Of a stretch of DNA of 59,881 bases, positions 8,448 to 15,966 are shown piece by piece. The notes under the pieces are model-generated. The model saw only the letters and a list, made by a program, of their open reading frames with translations, did no database searches and had not been told where the DNA came from. How positions within the stretch are numbered: the stretch's first letter is position 1; each line of letters starts with the position of its first letter. A program made the position numbers and the translations under genes. This stretch comes from Ruminococcaceae bacterium UBA1730 (GTDB lineage Bacteria > Bacillota > Clostridia > Oscillospirales > Acutalibacteraceae): the NCBI GenBank assembly GCA_002315935.1, contig DCII01000012.1, positions 1 through 59,881 on the forward strand, in the 5' to 3' direction.

Positions 8448-10112
8448 TTATTTTGAATAGAAATTAAGAGCATCTGCAAGGCGTGCCTTTATCGTATCTT
8501 CGCCGAGAAGCCTGATGATTGAATAAAGGTCGGGAGTGTTTCTGCGTGAAGTGATAGCAATGCGGATAACCGTTGATATATCGCCGACATGACCCTTGAA
8601 GAGGTCGGGAGTTTTCTTATATTCCTTAACATTGGGGGTAAATCCGAGCGGCTCGCACATATCCTTGATTCTTGCAAACCATTGGTCTTTATCATCTTCA
8701 AACGAAACAACCTTTGCATATTCTGCAACTATTGCCTCCGCATCTTCCTTTGAAATGTTTTCGGGAAGAGAATAATCCGGAGTATAAAGCTCCTCATAGA
8801 GATATGAGAAATAGTCCTTTACCTCGCTCCATTTTGCAATATCCTTACGGGGCTTCGGATTTTCTCTGTCAATGTTAACTGCTTCCGTTGAGAATGCAGG
8901 GTCGGCGGTAAAGATTTTATAAAATTCTTCATCATAGCTCTTTGCCCATTCGGAAATTGCTTCATAGACCTGCTTTGCGTTCATAACGGAAATAACATTT
9001 TTGCTCACATCATTGAGCTTAACGAGGTCAAAAAGGCAACCGCTTGAAGCCATTTTCTTGAGGTTGAAGGGATATTCCATTGCCGGAACAGACGGATTTG
9101 CTCTTCTCCAATCCTCAAAGCCGGAGCTTATCAGAGTGAGAAGATATTCTATAAGACTTTCCTTCGGGAATCCTTCCTCAACGAAATAGCTTACCGCCGC
9201 TTCGGGGTCTTTTCTCTTTGAAAGCTTACGCTTGTCGCCTGTTTCTTCATCAATCTTCATTACCTGGGGAGTGTGGGCAAACTTGGGAGCCTTATATCCG
9301 CAGGCACGGAAAAGAGCGATATGCTTCGGAACGGATGAAATCCATTCCTCGCCTCTTATAACATGAGTTGTTCTCATGAGGTGGTCATCGCAGACATGGG
9401 CAAAATGATAGGTCGGAATACCATCTGACTTGAGAAGAACTTCATCAATGATGTTTTCGGGCATCTCGATTTTTCCTCTTATCATATCCTCAAAGGTTAT
9501 TCTCCTGTTTTCGTCACCGTCTGAGCGAAAACGGAGAACCCATGATTCGCCGCCTTTAATTTTTGCTTCGATTTCTTCATATGTAAGCGAACGGCATTTT
9601 GCCCATTTGCCGAAATATCCTCTGATGAGTGCACCTTCGGCTTCCTGAGTTTCACGAAGAGCGGTCAACTCGTCTGCCGTGCAGAAGCAGGGATACGCAA
9701 GCCCCTGTTCAACAAGCGACTTTGCAACAGTCTGATAGATTTCAACTCTCTTGCTCTGCATATAAGGACCATATGCACCCTTTTCTGCGTTGAAGCCCGT
9801 AACGCCTTCGTCAAATTCAACTCCGAAAGCACCGAGACCGTTTGTGATGGCTGAAACGCCGTCATCTATTTCTCTTTTTTTATCTGTATCTTCAATTCTT
9901 AAATATGAAACGCCGCCGGAAACCTTTGCCGTGAGCACATCAACAAGTGCACCGAAAAGTCCGCCGATATGAAGATAACCTGTCGGCGAGGGTGCAAAAC
10001 GGGTCACTCTTGCACCTTCCGCAAGTCCTCTTTCGGGATAAATTTCTTCGAGGTCGGCAGGTGTTTTTGTTATTGTGGGAAAAAGAAGCTCTGCAAGCTT
10101 TTTGTTATCCAA
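8448..10112 (-). CDS. gltX: Glutamyl-tRNA synthetase
   Basis: Class I synthetase with R-F-A-P-S-P-T-G-Y-L-H-I-G-G (ATP site) near residue 45 and K-L-S-K-R-K-D-P-E (the KMSKS loop) near residue 300, followed by the helical anticodon-binding region. It charges tRNA-Glu. A GTG at 10119-10121 directly abuts the ribosome site AGGAGA (minus strand, 10122-10127), which leaves no spacing. The TTG at 10110-10112 has a nine-base spacing and is preferred, giving 554 residues. It is the first gene of the operon gltX-glnS-membrane protein-GH127. No T-box leader is visible upstream. Confidence 0.95.
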   Translation of the reverse strand: MDNKKLAELLFPTITKTPADLEEIYPERGLAEGARVTRFAPSPTGYLHIGGLFGALVDVLTAKVSGGVSYLRIEDTDKKREIDDGVSAITNGLGAFGVEFDEGVTGFNAEKGAYGPYMQSKRVEIYQTVAKSLVEQGLAYPCFCTADELTALRETQEAEGALIRGYFGKWAKCRSLTYEEIEAKIKGGESWVLRFRSDGDENRRITFEDMIRGKIEMPENIIDEVLLKSDGIPTYHFAHVCDDHLMRTTHVIRGEEWISSVPKHIALFRACGYKAPKFAHTPQVMKIDEETGDKRKLSKRKDPEAAVSYFVEEGFPKESLIEYLLTLISSGFEDWRRANPSVPAMEYPFNLKKMASSGCLFDLVKLNDVSKNVISVMNAKQVYEAISEWAKSYDEEFYKIFTADPAFSTEAVNIDRENPKPRKDIAKWSEVKDYFSYLYEELYTPDYSLPENISKEDAEAIVAEYAKVVSFEDDKDQWFARIKDMCEPLGFTPNVKEYKKTPDLFKGHVGDISTVIRIAITSRRNTPDLYSIIRLLGEDTIKARLADALNFYSK

Positions 10113-10147
10113 ATGGAACACTCTCCTATATATATTTATACCTTATT

Positions 10148-10176
10148 ATTATTGCAGAAATCGAAGCAAGTATCAA
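10148..10176 (-). promoter_or_regulatory. Probable promoter of the gltX operon
   Basis: Minus strand TTGATA (10171-10176), 17-base spacer, AATAAT (10148-10153). The -10 is imperfect. The remaining bases to 10315 hold no other recognisable site, and no clear sigma-A promoter for the forward gene at 10316 was found. Confidence 0.45.
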
Positions 10177-10315
10177 GTGGGATTTTAAAAAATATTGTAG
10201 ATTTTTTCCGCCTTCCGTGAAAAAGTTTGTTGCAAAATAAACATAGTTGATTGCAATGGAATAAACGCAGAGAAAAACGGCAAAAATAGAAATAAATTCA
10301 AGGAGGAAAAACAAG

Positions 10316-10981
10316 ATGAAAAGACCTAAATATCCGAATATTTATTTTGCACTCTTTATGGCTCTTATTGCGATTGCAGTCGGCACGGTGGTAAGCATAA
10401 AATCCGTCAAATCAAAAACCGCATCAACCGAAAGCGAAACATTCAGAAGAGTGACGGTTGAATGGAGCGACACGGCGGAAATTCCCGAAACGGATGTTGC
10501 AAATGTGCCCGTAACGGGCATTCCCGACGAAAGGCAGAGCGAAACGGCAACCGAAGCGGAAAAGCAGTTTCTTCTTCCGATGGGTAAGGATATAATCAAG
10601 GATTTCAGCAACGGCGATATGGTAAGAAACGAAACAATGAATGACTGGAGAGTTCATAACGGCATTGATTTCGGCGGAAGCGAAGGCAACACTGTTTCGG
10701 CGGCGGCAGACGGAGTTGTTCTCTCCTGCAAAAATGATGAATTCTGGGGCGGAGTGACCGAAATTGACTGCGGAGGCGGAATGATAATCCGCTATTGCGG
10801 ACTCAATTATGAAAGCTGTGTTAAGGAAGGCTCACAGGTCTGCAAGGGCGATAAAATCGGCTCTCTCGGAAGCATTCCGATTGAAGCGGCAGACGGCGGT
10901 CACCTTCACCTTGAGGTTGAAATCAACGGAAAAGCTGTTGACCCTCTTGAAGCTATGGGAATTTCATACTACACAGAATAA
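10316..10981 (+). CDS. SpoIIQ-like membrane-anchored M23 (LytM) family protein
   Basis: 221 residues: a short cytoplasmic tail, one membrane helix (about 9-28), a Glu/Thr-rich stalk to about residue 85, then an M23 domain. All zinc ligands are kept: H114 and D118 in V-H-N-G-I-D-F, and H196-L-H198. The stretch I-I-K-D-F-S followed by D-W-R-V-H-N-G-I-D resembles clostridial SpoIIQ, the forespore protein of the engulfment channel, more than stalkless lytic endopeptidases. AAGGAGG precedes the ATG. It converges on a SpoIID-like gene, and SpoIID and SpoIIQ are functional partners in sporulating Clostridia. Alternative: a vegetative D,D- or D,L-endopeptidase. Confidence 0.75.
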   Translation: MKRPKYPNIYFALFMALIAIAVGTVVSIKSVKSKTASTESETFRRVTVEWSDTAEIPETDVANVPVTGIPDERQSETATEAEKQFLLPMGKDIIKDFSNGDMVRNETMNDWRVHNGIDFGGSEGNTVSAAADGVVLSCKNDEFWGGVTEIDCGGGMIIRYCGLNYESCVKEGSQVCKGDKIGSLGSIPIEAADGGHLHLEVEINGKAVDPLEAMGISYYTE

Positions 10982-10986
10982 AAAAA

Positions 10987-11011
10987 CACCGCAGGAACCT
11001 AACCTGCGGTG
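10987..11011. terminator. Bidirectional terminator
   Basis: CACCGCAGG (10987-10995), 7-base loop, CCTGCGGTG (11003-11011), flanked by an A run on the left and AAATTTT on the right. It serves both the M23 gene and the long minus-strand operon. Confidence 0.85.
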
Positions 11012-11016
11012 AAATT

Positions 11017-13242
11017 TTATGCAACATATTCCATTGAGAAGCAATGAGAGCGGATTTTAAAATCAAGCACATTGCATCTGAATTCATTTCCTCTGACCTT
11101 GCAGTCGCCGACCATTATGTAATCAACATAGCCCGTTGTGCTGTTGACCGCCGAATCGTGAGAAACGATTTTCAGCCAGTTTTCGGGGTTGCTGTCAAGA
11201 GTGATGGTTTTGCCTTTTTCCTTAGCATAGCTCTGAATATAGGCTCTCATTTCGTCAACCGTGATTTCAACGGTCGATGTCTTCGGGTCTTCGGGACTAA
11301 TGTTTCCTCCCGTGAGATAAGGATATTCGTTTCCGCCCCAGACGCTCGATGCAGACGCCGTTTTGCCTGCCGATGAATCAAAATAACAGGTAAATGCGGC
11401 AGAGCCGTTATAATCAACATATTTTGCTTTCGGAGTGTCTGTTTCGGCAGTCATTCCGAGAACCTCAAGCACTGCGGAATAAACCTTTGTGCCCTTATAG
11501 TCAAACGAAGCTTTGTAAGCGTGCTTTGAGCTTGAAACATTGAAATTATAATGCTTTGCATATGTATATGCACAGACTATCTGTGCCTTGAGAGCCTCTG
11601 TTGCAGGGCTTCCGATTTCGGCATATGTTGTTCTGCAAAGATATTCAACAATCGGAATTGCCTTGCCGCCGTATGTGACGGTTGCAGGAGTGTTTGAATC
11701 TGTTTTAACACTGCATCCCGAATAGAAATTCTCAAGAATATCAACATATGACGAACCGTTCTTCGCCATGGCCATTGCACCCTGCTGACTCATTCCCACT
11801 CCGTGACCAAAGCCGTAAACTCTGAATATCCACTTTCCGCCTGTTCCGCTTGATGATTTTGTTCCGGATTCGGGAGCCTTTGTTGTTGAAGGCGTTGCCG
11901 TTGAAGAAGCCTCCGGAGCCTTGGTTGTGGCAGGCAGAGTTGTTGTGACCGCCGTTGTCGAAGCTGTTGTGGCAACAGCCGTGGTTACGGGAGAGGTTGT
12001 TGCAAGAATAGTTGTGGAAATAATTTCCTTGATTGTGGTTGAAGCCTCTGAAACGCCATTCAATCCGAGAAAGGCAGAAATAGCGGAGGGTTCTTCCTCG
12101 GATATAGCCTCGTCAGGACCGACTTCGCCGACAAGATTATATGTTTCCATTTCATTCTGAACGGTTGCTTCAACCGATTTAATCAAACCGGTTGAAAGAT
12201 TTACTCTGCTTGCAAAGGATTTTACTGCGATAAAGCCGCAGACTATCATTGCAACAAGAACAGCTGAAAGAACTATAATCAGAGGAAGATGCGATTTCTT
12301 CTTGAGCGGAACCTCTTCTTCGGAAATTCCGGTTAATGAAAGCTCTTCAAGCATTTCGCACAGCTTGATAACGGATGCTGAAATAAGAATTTTCGGATCT
12401 TCATCCTTGCTTTTGGCAAAGATTTTTGCACCCTTCGCTCTTTTTGAATTTGCAACGCTGACTGATATGTATTTGTCGTTTTCGTTTTCGGAAATATCCG
12501 AAATGCTTATTCCAAGCTCTGTGCCGCAGGCTTCCTTTGATTCCTTCGCACATCTTGCACAATATTCCTCGTCGGTTTCGCCGTTTCTTCTCTCGGCGAT
12601 TGTTGAATCCGGAATAAAGAACCTGTCCCATCCCGGAACGGAGGAAATTGCCGCAACAAGCGGTCTGAAGCTTCCTGCACCGGCAATTGCGATTGTTTTT
12701 CCGTTTCCGATAATTCCCTCAACACGGCTTCTGAATTCTTCAACCGCCGTTTTCTGCGGAACTGCATCCGAAGCTTTTTTCAACGCCTCCAGCATCCCGT
12801 TTTCAAAAATTGAATCGGCAACAGCACTGTCAAACGGCATGAAGAAGAGCGTGCCGTTGGCAGTCGGGCAAGAAAATCCCGAAAACATTCCGTCAGCAGA
12901 GGGATAAGCTTTTCCGTCCTCGGGAAGAGCGGCATGAATGTTATATTCGCTCGGCTCATCGGGAGTGTTGCACTCCATTGCGGCAATTATCGAAGCACTC
13001 TTGCTGACCTTGCGTGAAAGCGAATTGATAAGTGCAAGCTTTGCGGCCGAGAAATCCTCCTTCGAACAGCAGGCAAGAACTTCTCCGCTTGCCGAAGCAA
13101 CGGTTGAAGCAAAACCCTCGGCGGAATCAAAATCAATGCAGGAATATTCAATGCCCTCGGCATCAAGCCTCTGCTTCAGCTCTGAAATATCGGATTCATT
13201 TTTCTCCGCATTCAGAGCGATGATATTTATTATTTCCGACAT
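11017..13242 (-). CDS. CinA-like pseudoenzyme / TM / circularly permuted SpoIID-LytB fusion protein
   Basis: 741 residues from the ATG at 13242; a frame from 13254 starts directly on the ribosome site AAGGA. Residues 1-300 are predicted cytoplasmic and align by eye with CinA: a MoCF-like part (about 2-156), where the LPGPP motif has become F-M-P-F, then a CinA-C-like part (about 164-302) with T-I-A-I-A-G-A-G in place of A-T-A-E-S-C-T-A-G, followed by a kept V-P-G and L-G-I-S-I-S. A membrane helix spans about 319-341. A Thr/Ala/Pro linker (about 400-465) leads to a SpoIID-type domain in permuted order: GHGVGMSQQGA (479-489) comes before Y-L ... E542 ... EALKAQ (549-554), the Y-F-D-S-S-A-G segment and the final R-G-N-E-F-R strand. 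SpoIID enzymes are lytic transglycosylases acting on peptidoglycan, and the putative catalytic Glu is present. It is the last gene of the iscS operon. Confidence 0.8.
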   Translation of the reverse strand: MSEIINIIALNAEKNESDISELKQRLDAEGIEYSCIDFDSAEGFASTVASASGEVLACCSKEDFSAAKLALINSLSRKVSKSASIIAAMECNTPDEPSEYNIHAALPEDGKAYPSADGMFSGFSCPTANGTLFFMPFDSAVADSIFENGMLEALKKASDAVPQKTAVEEFRSRVEGIIGNGKTIAIAGAGSFRPLVAAISSVPGWDRFFIPDSTIAERRNGETDEEYCARCAKESKEACGTELGISISDISENENDKYISVSVANSKRAKGAKIFAKSKDEDPKILISASVIKLCEMLEELSLTGISEEEVPLKKKSHLPLIIVLSAVLVAMIVCGFIAVKSFASRVNLSTGLIKSVEATVQNEMETYNLVGEVGPDEAISEEEPSAISAFLGLNGVSEASTTIKEIISTTILATTSPVTTAVATTASTTAVTTTLPATTKAPEASSTATPSTTKAPESGTKSSSGTGGKWIFRVYGFGHGVGMSQQGAMAMAKNGSSYVDILENFYSGCSVKTDSNTPATVTYGGKAIPIVEYLCRTTYAEIGSPATEALKAQIVCAYTYAKHYNFNVSSSKHAYKASFDYKGTKVYSAVLEVLGMTAETDTPKAKYVDYNGSAAFTCYFDSSAGKTASASSVWGGNEYPYLTGGNISPEDPKTSTVEITVDEMRAYIQSYAKEKGKTITLDSNPENWLKIVSHDSAVNSTTGYVDYIMVGDCKVRGNEFRCNVLDFKIRSHCFSMEYVA

Positions 13243-13270
13243 GAATGTCACCATTCCTTATATTTTTAAA

Positions 13271-14962
13271 TTACCATTTGGCATCATTGGCATATGGATT
13301 TGTTTTTCCCTTGGCATCATACCATGCCTGCGGATATTTCGGATTGGGATTTTCCTTTGCACCCGAAACATTTATATTTGCACTTTCGTTTGCTCTTTTT
13401 TCTCTTGCAACAACAACGAGTCTTGCATCGTTGAAATCATAACAGCAGGTTGAAAGAGTAAGAAGCTTATCCGTAATCTCAATGTCAACGCCGGTATCAT
13501 AGAATGATCTCTTCTTGATTTCCTCAATATAAGAAACAAATTTATCATCATCAATATCAACAAAGTTATACGGGAAAACATAGCCGTTATCTGCACCCTT
13601 GGTTGAGTTGGTGATGAATACTGCACAGATGAACCATGTATGGTCGCCGTATATTGTGTTGCATTCAATAACGGGATTTTTTTTGAAGAAATCAACCTTG
13701 CGGTAATTTTCGAGCATACCGAAAATGAGGTCATCATTCTTCATGTTGTGTCCGTAAACAACATTGTTGCGATGAAGATTCTTGAGGTCGGTCATTCTGT
13801 AATCAAAGAACGGAACGCCGTAATCCGCATATTTCTTATAGATATTTCTGTGAAGATAATAGTCGTTATCGGTTCCCTGTGCTATCGGGAAATCAATTTC
13901 AAGAGCGGGTATTGAAATCCATCCGGCTATGTCGGAATTTATATCATAGAGCTGTGTATATTTTGCAAGCATACCGGCAGGATATTCTGAATCTCCGACT
14001 GCCGAAACAACCTCATTATTTGAAGCATCAAAATCGCTCTGAATATCCTTCGAATTCTTTTTGAATAATGCGGGCTGAATGATATATGTGTTTGCGAGCA
14101 CACCGAGGCTGACAACGATAATGATGATTGAAGCAACAAGAACAATTCTTCTGACTATTTCGCCTGTTGAAGCAGGTTTGTCATTTTTCTTTTCCTTCTG
14201 CTTCTTTTCGGGAGCAACCTTCTTATCCGCTTTCTGCGGTTTATTGCCGATTATATCTTCAAGCTCAATTGTTTCAATCGCTTCAAGCTCAATAGGCTCC
14301 GGATCTTCGCCTTTTATCGGAGCAGGCTCTGAATTCTGAATTTCAGGAATCAGAGACGGCTTTCCGAAAGCGGCTTCCAGCCTTTCGGTTTTCGGAGCTT
14401 TTTCCACGACTTCGGGAACTGCCCTCTGAATTTCGGGATTTTCCTTGATTTCCGAAAGAATATCGCTGAAGCCGGTTTCGCTTTCGGAGGAAGATTTAAG
14501 AGAAGCGATAAGGCTGAAAATATCGTCTTTTGTGCTTTCGCTGTTGAACGGCTCAACCGTTTTTTCTTCCTTCGGCTCAACCTCATCAATTTCCATTTTT
14601 ATCGGCTTCGGCTCTTCCGAAACGGAGCTTATATCCTCAAATTCAATTTCTTCGGCTTCATCATCGAATGTCTCTTCCGCAATTCCGGCATATTCATCGG
14701 CAGGAGCCTCATCCTCTTTGTTTACGGTCTCGGAGGCGATAACCGAAAGCGGCTTCGGAACTATCGTTGCAGGTCCGCTGCTCATAATGTCGTCATAAAG
14801 GCTCTGCAATTCATTCTCAAGGCTTTTTTCCGTTTTCTCAATATCCTCGTGAAAACCGACATAGAGATTCGGGTCTGCCTTGTCATTCTGAAGAAAATCA
14901 TCCATTTCAATTTCTGTCGGCTTTGTTTCTTCATTATCCTTTTTCTTGCTGAAATATTCCAT
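13271..14962 (-). CDS. Class B sortase with long acidic cytoplasmic extension
   Basis: 563 residues from the ATG at 14962, which has GGGAGG nine bases upstream; an in-frame TTG at 14983 has no such site. Residues 1-245 are Glu/Asp/Ser/Pro-rich and probably disordered, followed by a Lys-rich stretch and a membrane helix (273-293). The sortase B domain follows with catalytic H405 (V-Y-G-H-N), C506 (T-L-S-T-C) and R514. Sortase B enzymes join or anchor surface proteins by transpeptidation. Its tail holds Y-P-Q-A-W-Y-D-A-K and N-P-Y, also present in the neighbouring sortase. The extended N-terminus is unusual for this family and may bind a cytoplasmic partner. Confidence 0.9.
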   Translation of the reverse strand: MEYFSKKKDNEETKPTEIEMDDFLQNDKADPNLYVGFHEDIEKTEKSLENELQSLYDDIMSSGPATIVPKPLSVIASETVNKEDEAPADEYAGIAEETFDDEAEEIEFEDISSVSEEPKPIKMEIDEVEPKEEKTVEPFNSESTKDDIFSLIASLKSSSESETGFSDILSEIKENPEIQRAVPEVVEKAPKTERLEAAFGKPSLIPEIQNSEPAPIKGEDPEPIELEAIETIELEDIIGNKPQKADKKVAPEKKQKEKKNDKPASTGEIVRRIVLVASIIIIVVSLGVLANTYIIQPALFKKNSKDIQSDFDASNNEVVSAVGDSEYPAGMLAKYTQLYDINSDIAGWISIPALEIDFPIAQGTDNDYYLHRNIYKKYADYGVPFFDYRMTDLKNLHRNNVVYGHNMKNDDLIFGMLENYRKVDFFKKNPVIECNTIYGDHTWFICAVFITNSTKGADNGYVFPYNFVDIDDDKFVSYIEEIKKRSFYDTGVDIEITDKLLTLSTCCYDFNDARLVVVAREKRANESANINVSGAKENPNPKYPQAWYDAKGKTNPYANDAKW

Positions 14963-14979
14963 TATCCGTATCCTCCCTG

Positions 14980-15963
14980 TCAATTCGGTGAAGGCTGCCA
15001 GCTTCTTGAATCCTTATAAGGATTAGCAATTTTTTTGCTGTCATACCAAATCTGGGGTCTTCTGTAATTTGTGTTATCCTTAACGAGCGAAGCATCAATG
15101 CTTTCGCTTTCGCCCTCGTGAAGAAGTCTGCCGACTATAACAAGCCTTGTGTCAACACTCTTGCCGTAGTCATAAATGCAGGTTGAAAGAGTCAGCACCT
15201 TGTCAGTCGGCTCAAGAGAAACGCCCGTTTCGTAAAGTGCTCTCTGCTTAACCTGCTCAATGTAGCCGACCATATTTGAATCCGACATATCGGGATAAAT
15301 ATAGTTGAAAACATATCCGCCATCAGCAGAGCCTTGGGTTGTTGAAAGAAATACGGCACAGATTTTATAGGTGTATTCGCCCGTAAGAGTGCTGTATTTC
15401 ATGATGGGAGCCTTGATGAAGGTTGCTTTATCCTTATAGTCACGCATTGAACGGAAGGACTGCTTTGCAATTCCCGTATCTCTTCCCGTTGTGTGACCGT
15501 AAATAATCATATTCTTCGAAAGCTCCGTTGCCGAGCAACGATAATCGAGGAAGGGACTTCCGTAATTTGTGTTGGTCATATCGGATGTATATCTTCCGTA
15601 GAAATCTCTCGTAAGATAAAAGCTGTTGTCATTACCTAAGGTAACTGCGGTGCAAAGCTCCGTTCCCGGAATCGTGAGAACACCTGCAAGCTGATGATTG
15701 ACCGCATACGCAGGCTTGAGATATTCAAGAATTCCTTCGGGGTAGGTTGTTTCCTTTGCGTTGTTTGAAACAACTCCGTCAAGCTCTGCGGCAGGTGCAT
15801 CATAAACAACATCCATATTCATTATGGTTGCCGAAGCCGCCTTCTTAACCTCTGCCTGCGGAGTTTCCTTGCTTGTGAAATTCATAACCGTAAGAGCTAT
15901 GAACACGGCTGAACTGAGTGCAAACAGAACGCTGAATGCAATAAATATTTTTCCGGATTTCAT
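14980..15963 (-). CDS. Class B sortase
   Basis: 327 residues: membrane anchor at about 5-27, then a sortase B domain with H157 (I-Y-G-H-T), C262 (T-L-S-T-C) and R273 (D-T-R-L-V-I-V). The order strand, helix, TLSTC and T-R-L-V is complete, so the enzyme should be active on the outer face of the membrane. The tail R-P-Q-I-W-Y-D-S-K then N-P-Y matches the second sortase and suggests a tandem duplication. Its start lies three bases after cinA and its stop 17 bases before the next start. No protein in this window has an NPQTN-like or LPXTG-like sorting signal, so the substrate is elsewhere. Confidence 0.92.
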   Translation of the reverse strand: MKSGKIFIAFSVLFALSSAVFIALTVMNFTSKETPQAEVKKAASATIMNMDVVYDAPAAELDGVVSNNAKETTYPEGILEYLKPAYAVNHQLAGVLTIPGTELCTAVTLGNDNSFYLTRDFYGRYTSDMTNTNYGSPFLDYRCSATELSKNMIIYGHTTGRDTGIAKQSFRSMRDYKDKATFIKAPIMKYSTLTGEYTYKICAVFLSTTQGSADGGYVFNYIYPDMSDSNMVGYIEQVKQRALYETGVSLEPTDKVLTLSTCIYDYGKSVDTRLVIVGRLLHEGESESIDASLVKDNTNYRRPQIWYDSKKIANPYKDSRSWQPSPN

Positions 15964-15966
15964 CTT

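Noticed and set aside
10128..10315. T-box or other riboswitch upstream of gltX or the M23 gene
   Set aside because: No T-box core or known aptamer motif was found in the region, which is short and AT-rich.
12302..12907. 201-residue plus-strand frame, Ser/Ile-rich
   Set aside because: Shadow of the CinA-like part of the fusion protein; composition is that of a complementary frame.
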